Assembly (NCBI GenBank): GCA_013041925.1
Contig: JABDRB010000029.1
Span: 62,001-126,000, forward strand
Direction of reading: 5' to 3'
DNA from: Akkermansiaceae bacterium
Lineage (GTDB): Bacteria > Verrucomicrobiota > Verrucomicrobiia > Verrucomicrobiales > Akkermansiaceae
Length of the DNA stretch: 64,000 nt
In this document: positions 36,601-44,230 of the stretch, in pieces
How the letters are laid out: every line of letters starts with the position of its first letter
How positions within the stretch are numbered: position 1 is the stretch's first letter
The notes under the pieces: generated by a model
Told to the model about the DNA's origin: nothing
What the model saw: the letters and a program-made list of their open reading frames with translations, nothing else
Database searches by the model: none
Made by a program: the position numbers and the translations under genes

Positions 36601-37053
36601 GGGAAGTTCTTTGAGGGCATTATACATCGATGAGAAGTTACCGGCGGCCATCCCAATACGCCGTCCCATCAATATGCGGTCGTTGTTGTTTCCAAGATGC
36701 CGACGCACGACGAGGATTTTATCGAAATCGAGTGCTGGGTTTGCCAGTAGGGCACGTTTTTGGAGCTGGTCGAGTGCGTCGATACGTTGTTTTTCATCGG
36801 CGATCTGTTCGAGAGCTGATAGCTCGGCGAGGAATTTTTCTCCAGAGAAGGCGTGTGGATGGTCGTTTTCGATATCCTCGATTGCCCTGCGCAGCGACAG
36901 GATTTTTTCTGCGGTTGATTGCGTTTTGATGACTTCGGGAAAGGGGACCGATGTGTGTGCTCTGGGTGATTTCTCCTGCCCGATGGAGCTACCTACGATG
37001 AGGGAGCCTAGAGATAAATAAAGCAGCGTCGCTTCAATGTGTTTCCTGGTCAT
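33676..37053 (-). CDS. HzsA-like di-heme protein fused to FGE-like (SUMF1/EgtB/PvdO) domain
   Basis: This 1125-residue exported protein repeats the plan of the gene at 27216-29696: FDKILVVRRH near the N-terminus, a PD40-type propeller, and an HzsA-alpha-like middle segment (ATVYIQDIYHGPGLKGVPRG, MDGPWDIKKVLGTVPV). Heme motifs CIGCH (595-599) and CLSCH (645-649) follow. Residues about 855-1125 then form a formylglycine-generating-enzyme-like domain: LVYIPAGKFTMGS, SWDDATAFCQWLS, LPTESQWEWACRA, WGLYDMHGNVAEWTRSDYRP and VVRGGSWRDRPHRATSSHR. The last motif lacks the catalytic Cys pair of true FGEs. The protein is probably periplasmic or surface-exposed; its substrate is unknown. Confidence 0.88.
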   Translation of the reverse strand: MTRKHIEATLLYLSLGSLIVGSSIGQEKSPRAHTSVPFPEVIKTQSTAEKILSLRRAIEDIENDHPHAFSGEKFLAELSALEQIADEKQRIDALDQLQKRALLANPALDFDKILVVRRHLGNNNDRILMGRRIGMAAGNFSSMYNALKELPSEIAQIESFKNNARVHSLYQTEKKQLISDIDLHFDHQKIMFSSLNNQNAFRLFELGVDGKGLKQLTPDSDGNDVDHFDSCYLPDGDIIFTSTASFCGMPCIDGKPRMSSIYRLTPTSGKIRQLSFDQDSSWCPTVHNDGRVLYLRWEYSDLPHSNSRILMTMHPDGTRQKSYLFSNSYFPASFFYARPIPGDPTKVVGIATGHHGNSRTGRMLIVDPQLGTHEADGVVQEIPGYGKKVQAIVRDRLADGIWPQITQPFPVAQSGSHKGAGKYFLVSMKPTPDALWGIYLVDIFDNRTLIMEQEEYGFFEPIPLKKSPKPPVISDRVDESINTATVYIQDIYHGPGLKGVPRGSVKSLRVCSYEFSPASPIRGQGSGGLLGTIGMDGPWDIKKVLGTVPVHADGSAHFTIPANTPIFLLPVDQNGQALQIMRSWFTGQPGERVSCIGCHEGSHESPLPKTTTASTSTPTPLDELLDDIENFSFATQIQPIIDQKCLSCHDGKPANGRYTSHRADYQQKPIPYLGADLLKDWKVRYAGSANSKSYGGRFSQSYYQLFKMTRGPGIESDMALLTAKEFSADSTELVQMLKKGHHGVKINPSEWQRIYQWIDFNTPFHGDRLDIVRGLPVEKGVRLGMKRSNELAAIYSAYRTPFGNTNPPKPQKLPPLPVPDQNAEKQTRAAGTLPFKATTSTSKRNNITLDLGRGQSINLVYIPAGKFTMGSADGALDELPMHPQTIHNGFWMAESEITNAQMRRFNPNHNSRYEDRHGYQFGQTCYDVNGDTLPAVRLSWDDATAFCQWLSQKTGKKISLPTESQWEWACRATRATPFWFGDQGTDFHPFSNLADKSLQDYADDSAKGKYPYFSWQKIPNPNPYEAYVPRIDHIDDGSFLAQAPKKYKANPWGLYDMHGNVAEWTRSDYRPYPADNTAADNHHSALRVVRGGSWRDRPHRATSSHRLPYPRFQKVYNVGFRIIVE

Positions 37054-37241
37054 GGTGTATCTTATCGGATTAATGCATCTGAGGGCGGATGCCCGTTGCT
37101 ATTACTACCCGTAGTGGGGCTGGAATCTTTCCGACGTTTGCGATATGTGGGCATGGGCTGTAAAGCGAGCAAGAAAGGGGCAGCAATTCAGAATGGGGGG
37201 CATCGTTTGGGCTTTTTGTTCGATGCTGGATGTGACAGGCT

Positions 37242-39104
37242 TTGCACGTGAAACCATTGTCGCAAGAGGCGTGGGGAGATATTATTAATCCCGGAAGCAG
37301 GATGTTCATCGGCAGCGGTGCTGCGGTGCCCTTTGCTGTTGTGGAATCGATGCTGAAGGAAGCGGGGTCGTTCCGAGATGTTGAGTTGACGCATATTCAT
37401 ACCATCGGGGAGATGCCGTGGGTGGCGAAAAAGTATGACGGGTCATTGCGGACGAACACGTTTTTCCTGACGCCATCGATCCAGCAAGCTGTGGCTGCGG
37501 GTCGGGCGGACTACACGCCGTGTCCGCTGTCTGATGTGCCATCGCTTTTTGGCGGGCACTTGTTACCCGTGGATGTGGCGTTGATTCAGGTGAGTCCGCC
37601 TGATGCGCAGGGTTATGTTTCCTTGGGGGTGAGTGTGGATGTGGTCAAGGCGGCAGTGAAAGCGGCGCGAGTGGTGGTCGCACAGATTAATCCGTCGATG
37701 CCGAACATTGGCGGGTTGGCGCGCATTTCGGGTAGGAATATTCACTACTATCTCGAAGCAGATCGGCCACTGCCTGTGATTGATTGGGATGTGCCGAATG
37801 CCGCGCAGTTGAAGGCGGCCGAGTATGCCTCACAGCTCGTTGAGGATGGATCGACGATTCAGGCTGGGCTGGGGAACACACCGCAGGTGGTTCTGTCTGC
37901 GTTAAAAGATCATAAGCATTTGGGGATTCACACTGGTCTGTTTAGTGATGCGATGATGGAGTTGGTGCAGTGTGGGGCGGTGGACAACTCGATGAAACAT
38001 TACCACGACGGGAAGGTGGTGTGCTCCACCGTGTTGGGGTCGAAGCGATTGTATGATTTTGTGGACGGCAATGATGGCATTGAGATGCAGCCGTCTGATT
38101 GGGTTTCTGATGTTTCCCGCATTGAAAAGAACGACCGGATGGTGGCGATTCACGGAGCATACGAGGTTGATCTTACCGGGCAGGTGGTGCGCGACTCACG
38201 AGGTCATCGGTTTTACGGTGGGATGGGGAATACGCAGGATTTTATTCGTGGTTCGGCGCACAGTAAGCATGGACGACCGTTGATCGTGCTGACATCGATG
38301 TCGGATGATGGGAAGAGCTCGCGGATTGTTTCAGGGTTTAAGCCAGGCAGTGGAGTGAATACGGGGCGGGGTGACGTGCACTATGTGGTGACGGAGTATG
38401 GGGTAGCGAGACTGCGGGGCAGGAGTATCCGTGAGCGAGTATTAAACATGGTGGAGGTGGCGCATCCTGATCACCGTGAGAAATTGTTACGAGATGCGCA
38501 CACGTGGGGGTGGATCCCGAAATTTTATAACGTGACACCCACCAGTATGAAAGATGATGCCTCTGAGGTGGAGTCACGTCGGGTGGAGTTGAAGGGGCAT
38601 AGCTTTATGTTCCGGCCGTTGCACCCTAGTGATACGCGCGGGTTGCAGGAGTTTTTCTATTCCCACACTCAGGAGACGGTCAATATGCGTTACGGGCACG
38701 TTAAGGACAGGTTGACCAATGAATCGGCATATAAGCTGACATCGGTTGATCAAGCTGTTGATGCGGCCTTTGCGTTATTTGACGAGCATGACCACCGACA
38801 AGAGATTTGCGCGGTGGGTCGGTTTTACTGTGACGCCTCTGGGGATTCAGCGGAGGTGGCCTTTGTGGTGGGTGAAAAGAAGCGGCGTATGGGGATGTCT
38901 CGATTTTTGTTGGGTGAGCTTGCCTCCGTGGCCCAACAAAGAGGGATTAAAACCTTATGGGCCTCCGTGTTGAAACGAAATAAAGCCATGGCTTCCGTGT
39001 TTCAAAAGCTCGGTGCGGTCAAGGAGTCTGAGCTTGGCGAGGATAGCGATGATTTCCTGATGGACGTTGGCCAATTAAACAAATCTCTCCATCGTTCATC
39101 ATGA
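37242..39104 (+). CDS. Acetyl-CoA hydrolase/transferase fused to GNAT acetyltransferase domain
   Basis: Residues 1 to about 440 resemble the acetyl-CoA hydrolase / 4-hydroxybutyrate CoA-transferase family: SGAAVPFAVVESML, YTPCPLSDVP, QAGLGNTPQVVLSAL, FYGGMGNTQDFIRG and VTEYGVARLRGRS. Residues about 455-620 form a GNAT N-acetyltransferase domain (FMFRPLHPSD, VAFVVGEKKRRMGMSRFLL). The stretch LGIHTGLFSD has Gly232 where family members usually carry the catalytic Glu (HTE/HSE). The start is a weak TTG at 37242, with GTG at 37248 as an alternative. It is near pta-ackA and a deacetylase gene. Confidence 0.88.
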   Translation: MHVKPLSQEAWGDIINPGSRMFIGSGAAVPFAVVESMLKEAGSFRDVELTHIHTIGEMPWVAKKYDGSLRTNTFFLTPSIQQAVAAGRADYTPCPLSDVPSLFGGHLLPVDVALIQVSPPDAQGYVSLGVSVDVVKAAVKAARVVVAQINPSMPNIGGLARISGRNIHYYLEADRPLPVIDWDVPNAAQLKAAEYASQLVEDGSTIQAGLGNTPQVVLSALKDHKHLGIHTGLFSDAMMELVQCGAVDNSMKHYHDGKVVCSTVLGSKRLYDFVDGNDGIEMQPSDWVSDVSRIEKNDRMVAIHGAYEVDLTGQVVRDSRGHRFYGGMGNTQDFIRGSAHSKHGRPLIVLTSMSDDGKSSRIVSGFKPGSGVNTGRGDVHYVVTEYGVARLRGRSIRERVLNMVEVAHPDHREKLLRDAHTWGWIPKFYNVTPTSMKDDASEVESRRVELKGHSFMFRPLHPSDTRGLQEFFYSHTQETVNMRYGHVKDRLTNESAYKLTSVDQAVDAAFALFDEHDHRQEICAVGRFYCDASGDSAEVAFVVGEKKRRMGMSRFLLGELASVAQQRGIKTLWASVLKRNKAMASVFQKLGAVKESELGEDSDDFLMDVGQLNKSLHRSS

Positions 39105-39139
39105 TAACATGAAAAAATTGGACAACAAACCCAGCCATC

Positions 39140-39500
39140 ATGACAAGTAAAGAACGCGTATTAGCTGCCATTAATCATCAATAACCTGATCGGCTTCCCG
39201 TGGACTTCGGGGGGGACTTCATCACTGGGATGTATTGCTCGTTGTTTGAGTTTGTGAACGAGAACGGGAAGGGATACAAAACGTGGTGAGGTCAGGCGAT
39301 ATAGGTGTCGGAGCATTTTGAAACCAGGGAGGATGATACAGGGGGTTTATATTTACCCTGAGGGGGCGCAGTGTGCCACCGAGTGCGCACATGCCCAAGA
39401 CGGGGTATTTTTTGATACGATCATCCGTCAGGAAGAGATTGATGAGGCCAGCCTGCTTCGCATGAAGTGTTTTTCATCCGAAAATGAAAACCTAAAAAAA
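39140..39500 (+). pseudogene. Decayed uroporphyrinogen decarboxylase-family gene
   Basis: The frame from ATG 39140 reads MTSKERVLAAINHQ, stop, PDRLPVDFGG. This is the hallmark opening of URO-D-family proteins (NHQEPDR-PVDFGG), with a GAA-to-TAA nonsense change at 39182. After an apparent internal deletion it continues LFEFVNENGKGYKTW, two further stops, and HFETREDDTGG. A +1 shift near 39340 then leads to YPEGAQCATECAHAQDGVFF and DTIIRQEEIDE, matching a later family segment. Only about 110 of some 370 residues remain. Intact relatives are corrinoid- or cofactor-linked methyltransferases or decarboxylases. Confidence 0.75.
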
Positions 39501-39538
39501 CGAGGTCGGGGTAGAACCCGACCTCGTTTTTTAGGTTT
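39489..39538. terminator. Strong bidirectional terminator hairpin
   Basis: AACCTAAAAAAACGAGGTCGGG pairs almost perfectly with CCCGACCTCGTTTTTTAGGTT across a six-base loop GTAGAA, giving a stem of about 21 bp with one extra A. T-runs exist on both strands. It terminates the minus-strand DUF1080 gene ending at 39553 and any transcript through the pseudogene. Confidence 0.85.
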
Positions 39539-39552
39539 GGTAGGAGACTTTA

Positions 39553-40989
39553 CTATTTGGGCATGGGTGCGGGTGGCACATTGAGTTTGACGTTGCGGAA
39601 GTGCACGGTATTGCCGTGATCTTGGAGGAGGATGTGTCCGTCAGCCCAGCTGCCGAATCCGGGGATATTCCGGTACTTACTTTTGGCGACGATGGCGCTG
39701 AATGCTGGGGTGCTACGATCGTATTCAACGACTTTTTGACCATTGAGCCAGTGTTCGACGTGGGTGCCGTCGGTGACAACACGCATCGAGTTCCACTCGC
39801 CGATTGGGCTGGGTTTTTTTGATGTGTCAGCAGTGATGAGGTCGTAGAGAGACGCAACGGTGCGGTTGCCGTTGGTGCCTTTTTTTGCGTCTGGGTGTTT
39901 AACATCGTCGAGGATCTGGCTTTCTAGGCCGATGGCAGATCCTTTTTTGGCCTTGGCACCGCCGCCGGTGACGGGGTCGAGGTTAGGTTGGCAGAAGTAT
40001 TTCACGCCGCTGTTTGCGCCTGGAGTGATTTTGAAGTCGAGTTTCAGGTCGAAGCGGGCGTAGCGTTGGCGGGTGACGATGTCGCCGCCTGAGACGGATT
40101 CACCACCGCCGCTTTCGAGCACGGTGAGGACGCCGCTATCGATTTTCCAACCGGTTTTTGGGAAGGTGTCGATTTTTGCGCCGCGCCATCCGTCGGTTGT
40201 TTTTCCGTCCCAGAGGAGTTTCCATCCTTGGGCGATCTCCTCGGCATTCAGGCTGTTATCACCTGTGCCGGGGACGATTTCTTTGATGCGCAGGTTGCGC
40301 CATGCCACGGTGGTGCCTTCGATGTCTTTGCTGTGGATCGAGTGAACTTGCAGGCCGATAAAGCCGCTTGGAGTCATGTCATCTTGAATGGATGCGCGCG
40401 GGGTGCCGTTGAGCCATGTGCGGATGGATGAGCCGATGGCCTCGACACGGACGTGGTTCCAGTCATTGGCTTTAAAGCATTCGGAGCCTTGTTTTGAGAA
40501 GGCCTCGCCACTACCCCCGAGTTGGCCGGGAAAGAGCCATTTGCGGCGGCCTTCGTCGAAGATGCCGGTGCTCCAAAGTCGGCCACGTTTGACATCGGGG
40601 TCGATTTCGATTTGGTAGCCGTGGACGCGGCCGGGTTTGACGGTGATTTTTTTTCCGTTCCACTCATACTGGTGGGGTTTGTCAAAACATTGACTGCGGA
40701 CCTGAACACCGGAGTTGAGCCGGGGGTCGACTTTAAATTCGTATTCGAGGATGAAGTCACCGTAGTTTTTTTCGGTGCACATGAAGGAGTTGGGAGTTTT
40801 TATCACCGAGTGACCGACGATGACGCCGTCCTCGATGCTGTATTTGGCTTTACCTCCTTTTTGTGTCCATCCGTCGAAATCCTTTCCGTTGAACAAATTT
40901 TTCCAACCGTGGTCTGCGGTTGCCATTCCAGTGCTTAATAAGGCTGCGGCAGCAGCGATTCCCGACCAACGAATAGTTGTGTATTTCAT
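39553..40989 (-). CDS. Secreted twin DUF1080 (3-keto-disaccharide hydrolase) protein
   Basis: This 478-residue protein starts MKYTTIRWSGIAAAAALLST, a signal peptide ending near ATA. It contains two consecutive 3-keto-disaccharide hydrolase (DUF1080) domains of about 200 residues. The first spans about 28-220 (WKNLFNGKDFDGWTQKGG, LNSGVQVRSQCF, GYQIEIDPDVKRG) and the second about 240-475 (WKLLWDGKTTDGWRGAK, GANSGVKYFCQPN, GLESQILDDVKHPDA). The fold is a concanavalin-like jelly roll; characterised members hydrolyse 3-keto-glycosides. Paired domains may bind and cleave one chain. A longer start at 41016 is less likely. Confidence 0.93.
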   Translation of the reverse strand: MKYTTIRWSGIAAAAALLSTGMATADHGWKNLFNGKDFDGWTQKGGKAKYSIEDGVIVGHSVIKTPNSFMCTEKNYGDFILEYEFKVDPRLNSGVQVRSQCFDKPHQYEWNGKKITVKPGRVHGYQIEIDPDVKRGRLWSTGIFDEGRRKWLFPGQLGGSGEAFSKQGSECFKANDWNHVRVEAIGSSIRTWLNGTPRASIQDDMTPSGFIGLQVHSIHSKDIEGTTVAWRNLRIKEIVPGTGDNSLNAEEIAQGWKLLWDGKTTDGWRGAKIDTFPKTGWKIDSGVLTVLESGGGESVSGGDIVTRQRYARFDLKLDFKITPGANSGVKYFCQPNLDPVTGGGAKAKKGSAIGLESQILDDVKHPDAKKGTNGNRTVASLYDLITADTSKKPSPIGEWNSMRVVTDGTHVEHWLNGQKVVEYDRSTPAFSAIVAKSKYRNIPGFGSWADGHILLQDHGNTVHFRNVKLNVPPAPMPK

Positions 40990-41148
40990 AATGAATTTTC
41001 TCTGTGAGGGCGGCATTATTCTTGCTCGTCATCACATATCAAGTGCAAATGTGGTTTGGGTTTTCAGATGGCGTGAGTTTCATGGGGTGATCTTATAAAC
41101 AACCTTGTCGAGGGCGTGGCGTGTGGTCATAGTGCTGGAAGAATTAAG

Positions 41149-42111
41149 ATGGCTAAAGCGGCGCAACAGACAGGGATACTTTACGATATCGGTTTTCTTA
41201 AACATGATACGGGTCCGATGCATCCTGAGAATGCCGAGCGCTATGCGGCGGTGATGGCGGCCTTGGAGCGTCTGGAAAATGAAGGAGGCGAGCCGCTGTC
41301 TCGGTTACGCGGCAAGAAAGCTCAAATTGGCGACGTGTTGCTTTGTCACGATGCCTGGTATCACGATATTGTCAGGATGGATGTGGATGAGTTTGCCGAA
41401 GTGTTACGCACGGGGGATACCGCGATTTGTCATGATTCTTATGATGTGGCGATGGAGGCGGTGGGTGCCGCCATTGTGGCGGCGGATGCTGTCTGTGATG
41501 CAGTGGTTAAAAATGCTTTTTGTGCGGTGCGGCCACCTGGGCATCATGCGTCAGCCGGGTGTGGGAGGGGATTTTGTATTTTCAACAATGTGGCGATTGC
41601 GGCGCGGCATCTTCAGAGGCGGCGCGGCATCGAGCGTGTGGCTATTCTCGATTGGGATGTGCACCACGGTAATGGGACACAGGATATTTTTTACGATGAT
41701 GGAACGGTATTTTTTGCCTCTACCCACGAAGAGGAGATCTACCCTTTTACGGGGCCTGTGGATGAATCAGGGGAGGCGATGGGTTTGGGCACAACGATGA
41801 ACTTGCCCGTGCCTGAGGGCTCTGGTGGCGGAGTTATTCTGCCATTATGGAGGGAAACCATCGGCGCAGCAGTGAGGGAATTCAGGCCAGATTTCATCCT
41901 TCTCTCTGCAGGGTTCGATGCTCGGGTGGATGATCCTGTAGGGATGCTTAATCTAACGGATAGTGACTTTGCCGAGCTGACACGGATGGTTTGTGGTTGG
42001 GCGGATGAGCTGTGTGACGGCCGCTTGGTTTCCGTGTTAGAGGGGGGGTATAACCCGGAGGGTTTAGCGAGTGCCGTGTTGGCGCATGTGAATGAGCTGA
42101 ACTCCGCCTGA
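41149..42111 (+). CDS. Histone deacetylase-family (HDAC-like) amidohydrolase
   Basis: This 320-residue zinc hydrolase removes acetyl or other acyl groups from amines (lysine, polyamines, acetoin-pathway substrates) by family knowledge. The zinc ligands are visible as D170 and H172 (LDWDVHHGNGTQD) and D257 (SAGFDARVDDP). Catalytic His132 and His133 sit in RPPGHHASAGCG. The ATG at 41149 has GGAAG upstream and gives an N-terminus (TGILYDIGFLKHDTGPMHPE) usual for the family; a GTG at 41116 would extend it. It is convergent with pta, 5 bases apart. Confidence 0.93.
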   Translation: MAKAAQQTGILYDIGFLKHDTGPMHPENAERYAAVMAALERLENEGGEPLSRLRGKKAQIGDVLLCHDAWYHDIVRMDVDEFAEVLRTGDTAICHDSYDVAMEAVGAAIVAADAVCDAVVKNAFCAVRPPGHHASAGCGRGFCIFNNVAIAARHLQRRRGIERVAILDWDVHHGNGTQDIFYDDGTVFFASTHEEEIYPFTGPVDESGEAMGLGTTMNLPVPEGSGGGVILPLWRETIGAAVREFRPDFILLSAGFDARVDDPVGMLNLTDSDFAELTRMVCGWADELCDGRLVSVLEGGYNPEGLASAVLAHVNELNSA

Positions 42112-42116
42112 TGAAG

Positions 42117-44219
42117 TTAACTCTGCTGGTCGAGCTGCTGGGCTTGGATGCAGGTGATGGCGATGGTGAAGACGATGTCTTCGACCGAGGCTCCGCGCGA
42201 GAGGTCGTTAACGGGTTTACGTAGTCCTTGGAGGATGGGGCCCATGGAGATGACGTGTCCGGCGCGTTGTACGGCTTTGTAGGTGGTGTTTCCTGTGTTG
42301 AGGTCAGGGAAAATAAAGACGGTGGCATCACCCTTAATTTTGCTGTTGGGCGCTTTGGTTTGAGCGACTTGTTTGTTGCTGGCGGCATCGTATTGGAGTG
42401 GGCCGTCGAGCAAGAGGTCGGGTCTGAGTTTGTGGACTTGGGTGGTGGCGGCTCGGACTTTTTCGACATTGGAACCGGATCCCGAATCGTGGGTCGAGTA
42501 AGAAATCATAGCCACTCGGGGTTCGATGCCAAAAGCACTGGCGGTATTGGCACTTTGGATCGCGATATCGGCGAGTTGGTGGGCATCGGGGTCGAGATTA
42601 ACGGCGCAGTCGCCGTAGACAAGCACTTGGCCGGGTAGACACATGAAAAAGACGGATGAGACTCCGGTGGCTCCGGGAGCGGTGCGGATGAGTTGGAGGG
42701 CGGGGCGGATGGTGTCGGCGGTGGAGTGAATGGCACCCGAGACGAGGCCATCGACTTCTTCCATGGCCAGCATCATGGTGCCGAGTGTAATATTGTTTTC
42801 CAGTCGGCTGATTGCCTGTTCCTCGGTGAGATTTTTATGTTTACGCAGCAGCATCATGGGAGCGACATATTGTTCCCGGCATTGCTGGGGGTCGATGATG
42901 GTGATGCCCTCGGGCAGTTTGATGCCGTTGTGTTCGGCGACGGCTTCGATGGTGTCTTTGTTTCCGAGGAGGACGGGGATAGCGATGCCGCGTTGAAAAC
43001 AGATGGCAGCTGCCTCTAGGGTGCGCGGTTCCTCTCCTTCGGGGAGTACGATGCGTTGGGGTTTCTGACGGGCAATTTTTGAAATCTGGTGACGGAAGGC
43101 GGGCGGGGAAAGTCGTGGTTTGTTGGGTGTGGTGCAGTGTTGTTTCAGCCATTGTGTATCGATGTTACGAGCCACATGATCGACGAGTTGTTCGAGCCGT
43201 TGGGTGTCGTCCGCGGGTGTTTCTGGGTTGAGGGATGAGAGTGCTTGGGCGGTTTCAAATGAGGATGTTTTGGCGGTGAGCACGGGAAGCCCAGATTCGA
43301 TGCCGACCTTACAGTAGTTAAGGATATCAGGCTCAGGGGGCATGTCTCCGGTGAGTACAAGTCCGGCGAGTGGGATGCCATTGAGTGAGGCGTAGGCGGC
43401 GCTGATGATGATGTCAGAGCGGTCTGCTGGGGTGACAACCAATGATCCGGCGTGGAAGACGTGGGTGAGGTGGTCGATGTCACGCGCGCAGAGGTGGATC
43501 TGGGTGACCCGGCGGGTGTGGATTTCACCTTCGTGGAGTGTGGTTGTTTTGAGTGGGGCGACGAGGTCGCTTGTGCGCAGGTGGGTGAGGCTGTTTTTGA
43601 AGGGAATGAAACCGATCAGTTTGATCTTGTCCTTGATGAGGATAGGGCATCGTTGCAGAATCGAGGAGGCATCTGCATGGCATTGGCTGCTCCCTTGGTT
43701 GATGATAGCGCCAAGGATGCGTTCGCTTTTTACACCGCCAAATGCTTGGCAGGCGGACTCGAGTCGGCGGTTGATTTTCTGACAGGTTTTCTCTGGGTTA
43801 GTACCTTTGGCGGAAGCAACGAAGATTACCTCGGCATTGAGCGCGTTGGCGATGCGCGGGTTGAGTTCGTTGAGGAATTGGTTTTTTGACGATGCTTGCA
43901 GGCCTTCGACGATGACGACGTCGGTGTTCTTGGCGGCGGTTTGAAAGTTTTCCGCGATGCGTTCGAGGAGGTTTTCGATTTGGCCGGAGGCGAGGATGGT
44001 TTCTGTTTCCTCGATGGAGATGGGTTCCGGTGGGTTGAGCGAGGAGATGCTCCGGATGTAGGCGGTGGAGAGGTCGGTGCTTTGTTCGTGATACGACTGG
44101 CTAATGGGTTTGAAGAAGCCGATGCGCAGGCCCATTCGGTCGAGTGCCCGGACGAGTCCGATGGATGTGGAGGTAAGTCCGGCGTGGTCCGAGGCGGGGA
44201 CGATGAGGAAGGTGTGCAT
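42117..44219 (-). CDS. pta: Phosphate acetyltransferase (long form)
   Basis: Pta interconverts acetyl-CoA and acetyl phosphate. The 700-residue length is the long form, with an N-terminal P-loop-like BioD/CobB-related domain (FLIVPASDHAGLTSTSIGLV), a DRTGG domain (about 200-330), and the C-terminal catalytic domain (about 365-695) starting KPQRIVLPEGEEPRTLEAA. It includes MEEVDGLVSGAIHSTADTIR and ISYSTHDSGSGSNVEKV. It lies 11 bases after ackA, forming an ackA-pta unit for acetate production or uptake. Confidence 0.96.
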   Translation of the reverse strand: MHTFLIVPASDHAGLTSTSIGLVRALDRMGLRIGFFKPISQSYHEQSTDLSTAYIRSISSLNPPEPISIEETETILASGQIENLLERIAENFQTAAKNTDVVIVEGLQASSKNQFLNELNPRIANALNAEVIFVASAKGTNPEKTCQKINRRLESACQAFGGVKSERILGAIINQGSSQCHADASSILQRCPILIKDKIKLIGFIPFKNSLTHLRTSDLVAPLKTTTLHEGEIHTRRVTQIHLCARDIDHLTHVFHAGSLVVTPADRSDIIISAAYASLNGIPLAGLVLTGDMPPEPDILNYCKVGIESGLPVLTAKTSSFETAQALSSLNPETPADDTQRLEQLVDHVARNIDTQWLKQHCTTPNKPRLSPPAFRHQISKIARQKPQRIVLPEGEEPRTLEAAAICFQRGIAIPVLLGNKDTIEAVAEHNGIKLPEGITIIDPQQCREQYVAPMMLLRKHKNLTEEQAISRLENNITLGTMMLAMEEVDGLVSGAIHSTADTIRPALQLIRTAPGATGVSSVFFMCLPGQVLVYGDCAVNLDPDAHQLADIAIQSANTASAFGIEPRVAMISYSTHDSGSGSNVEKVRAATTQVHKLRPDLLLDGPLQYDAASNKQVAQTKAPNSKIKGDATVFIFPDLNTGNTTYKAVQRAGHVISMGPILQGLRKPVNDLSRGASVEDIVFTIAITCIQAQQLDQQS

Positions 44220-44230
44220 GGTTGGGGTGA

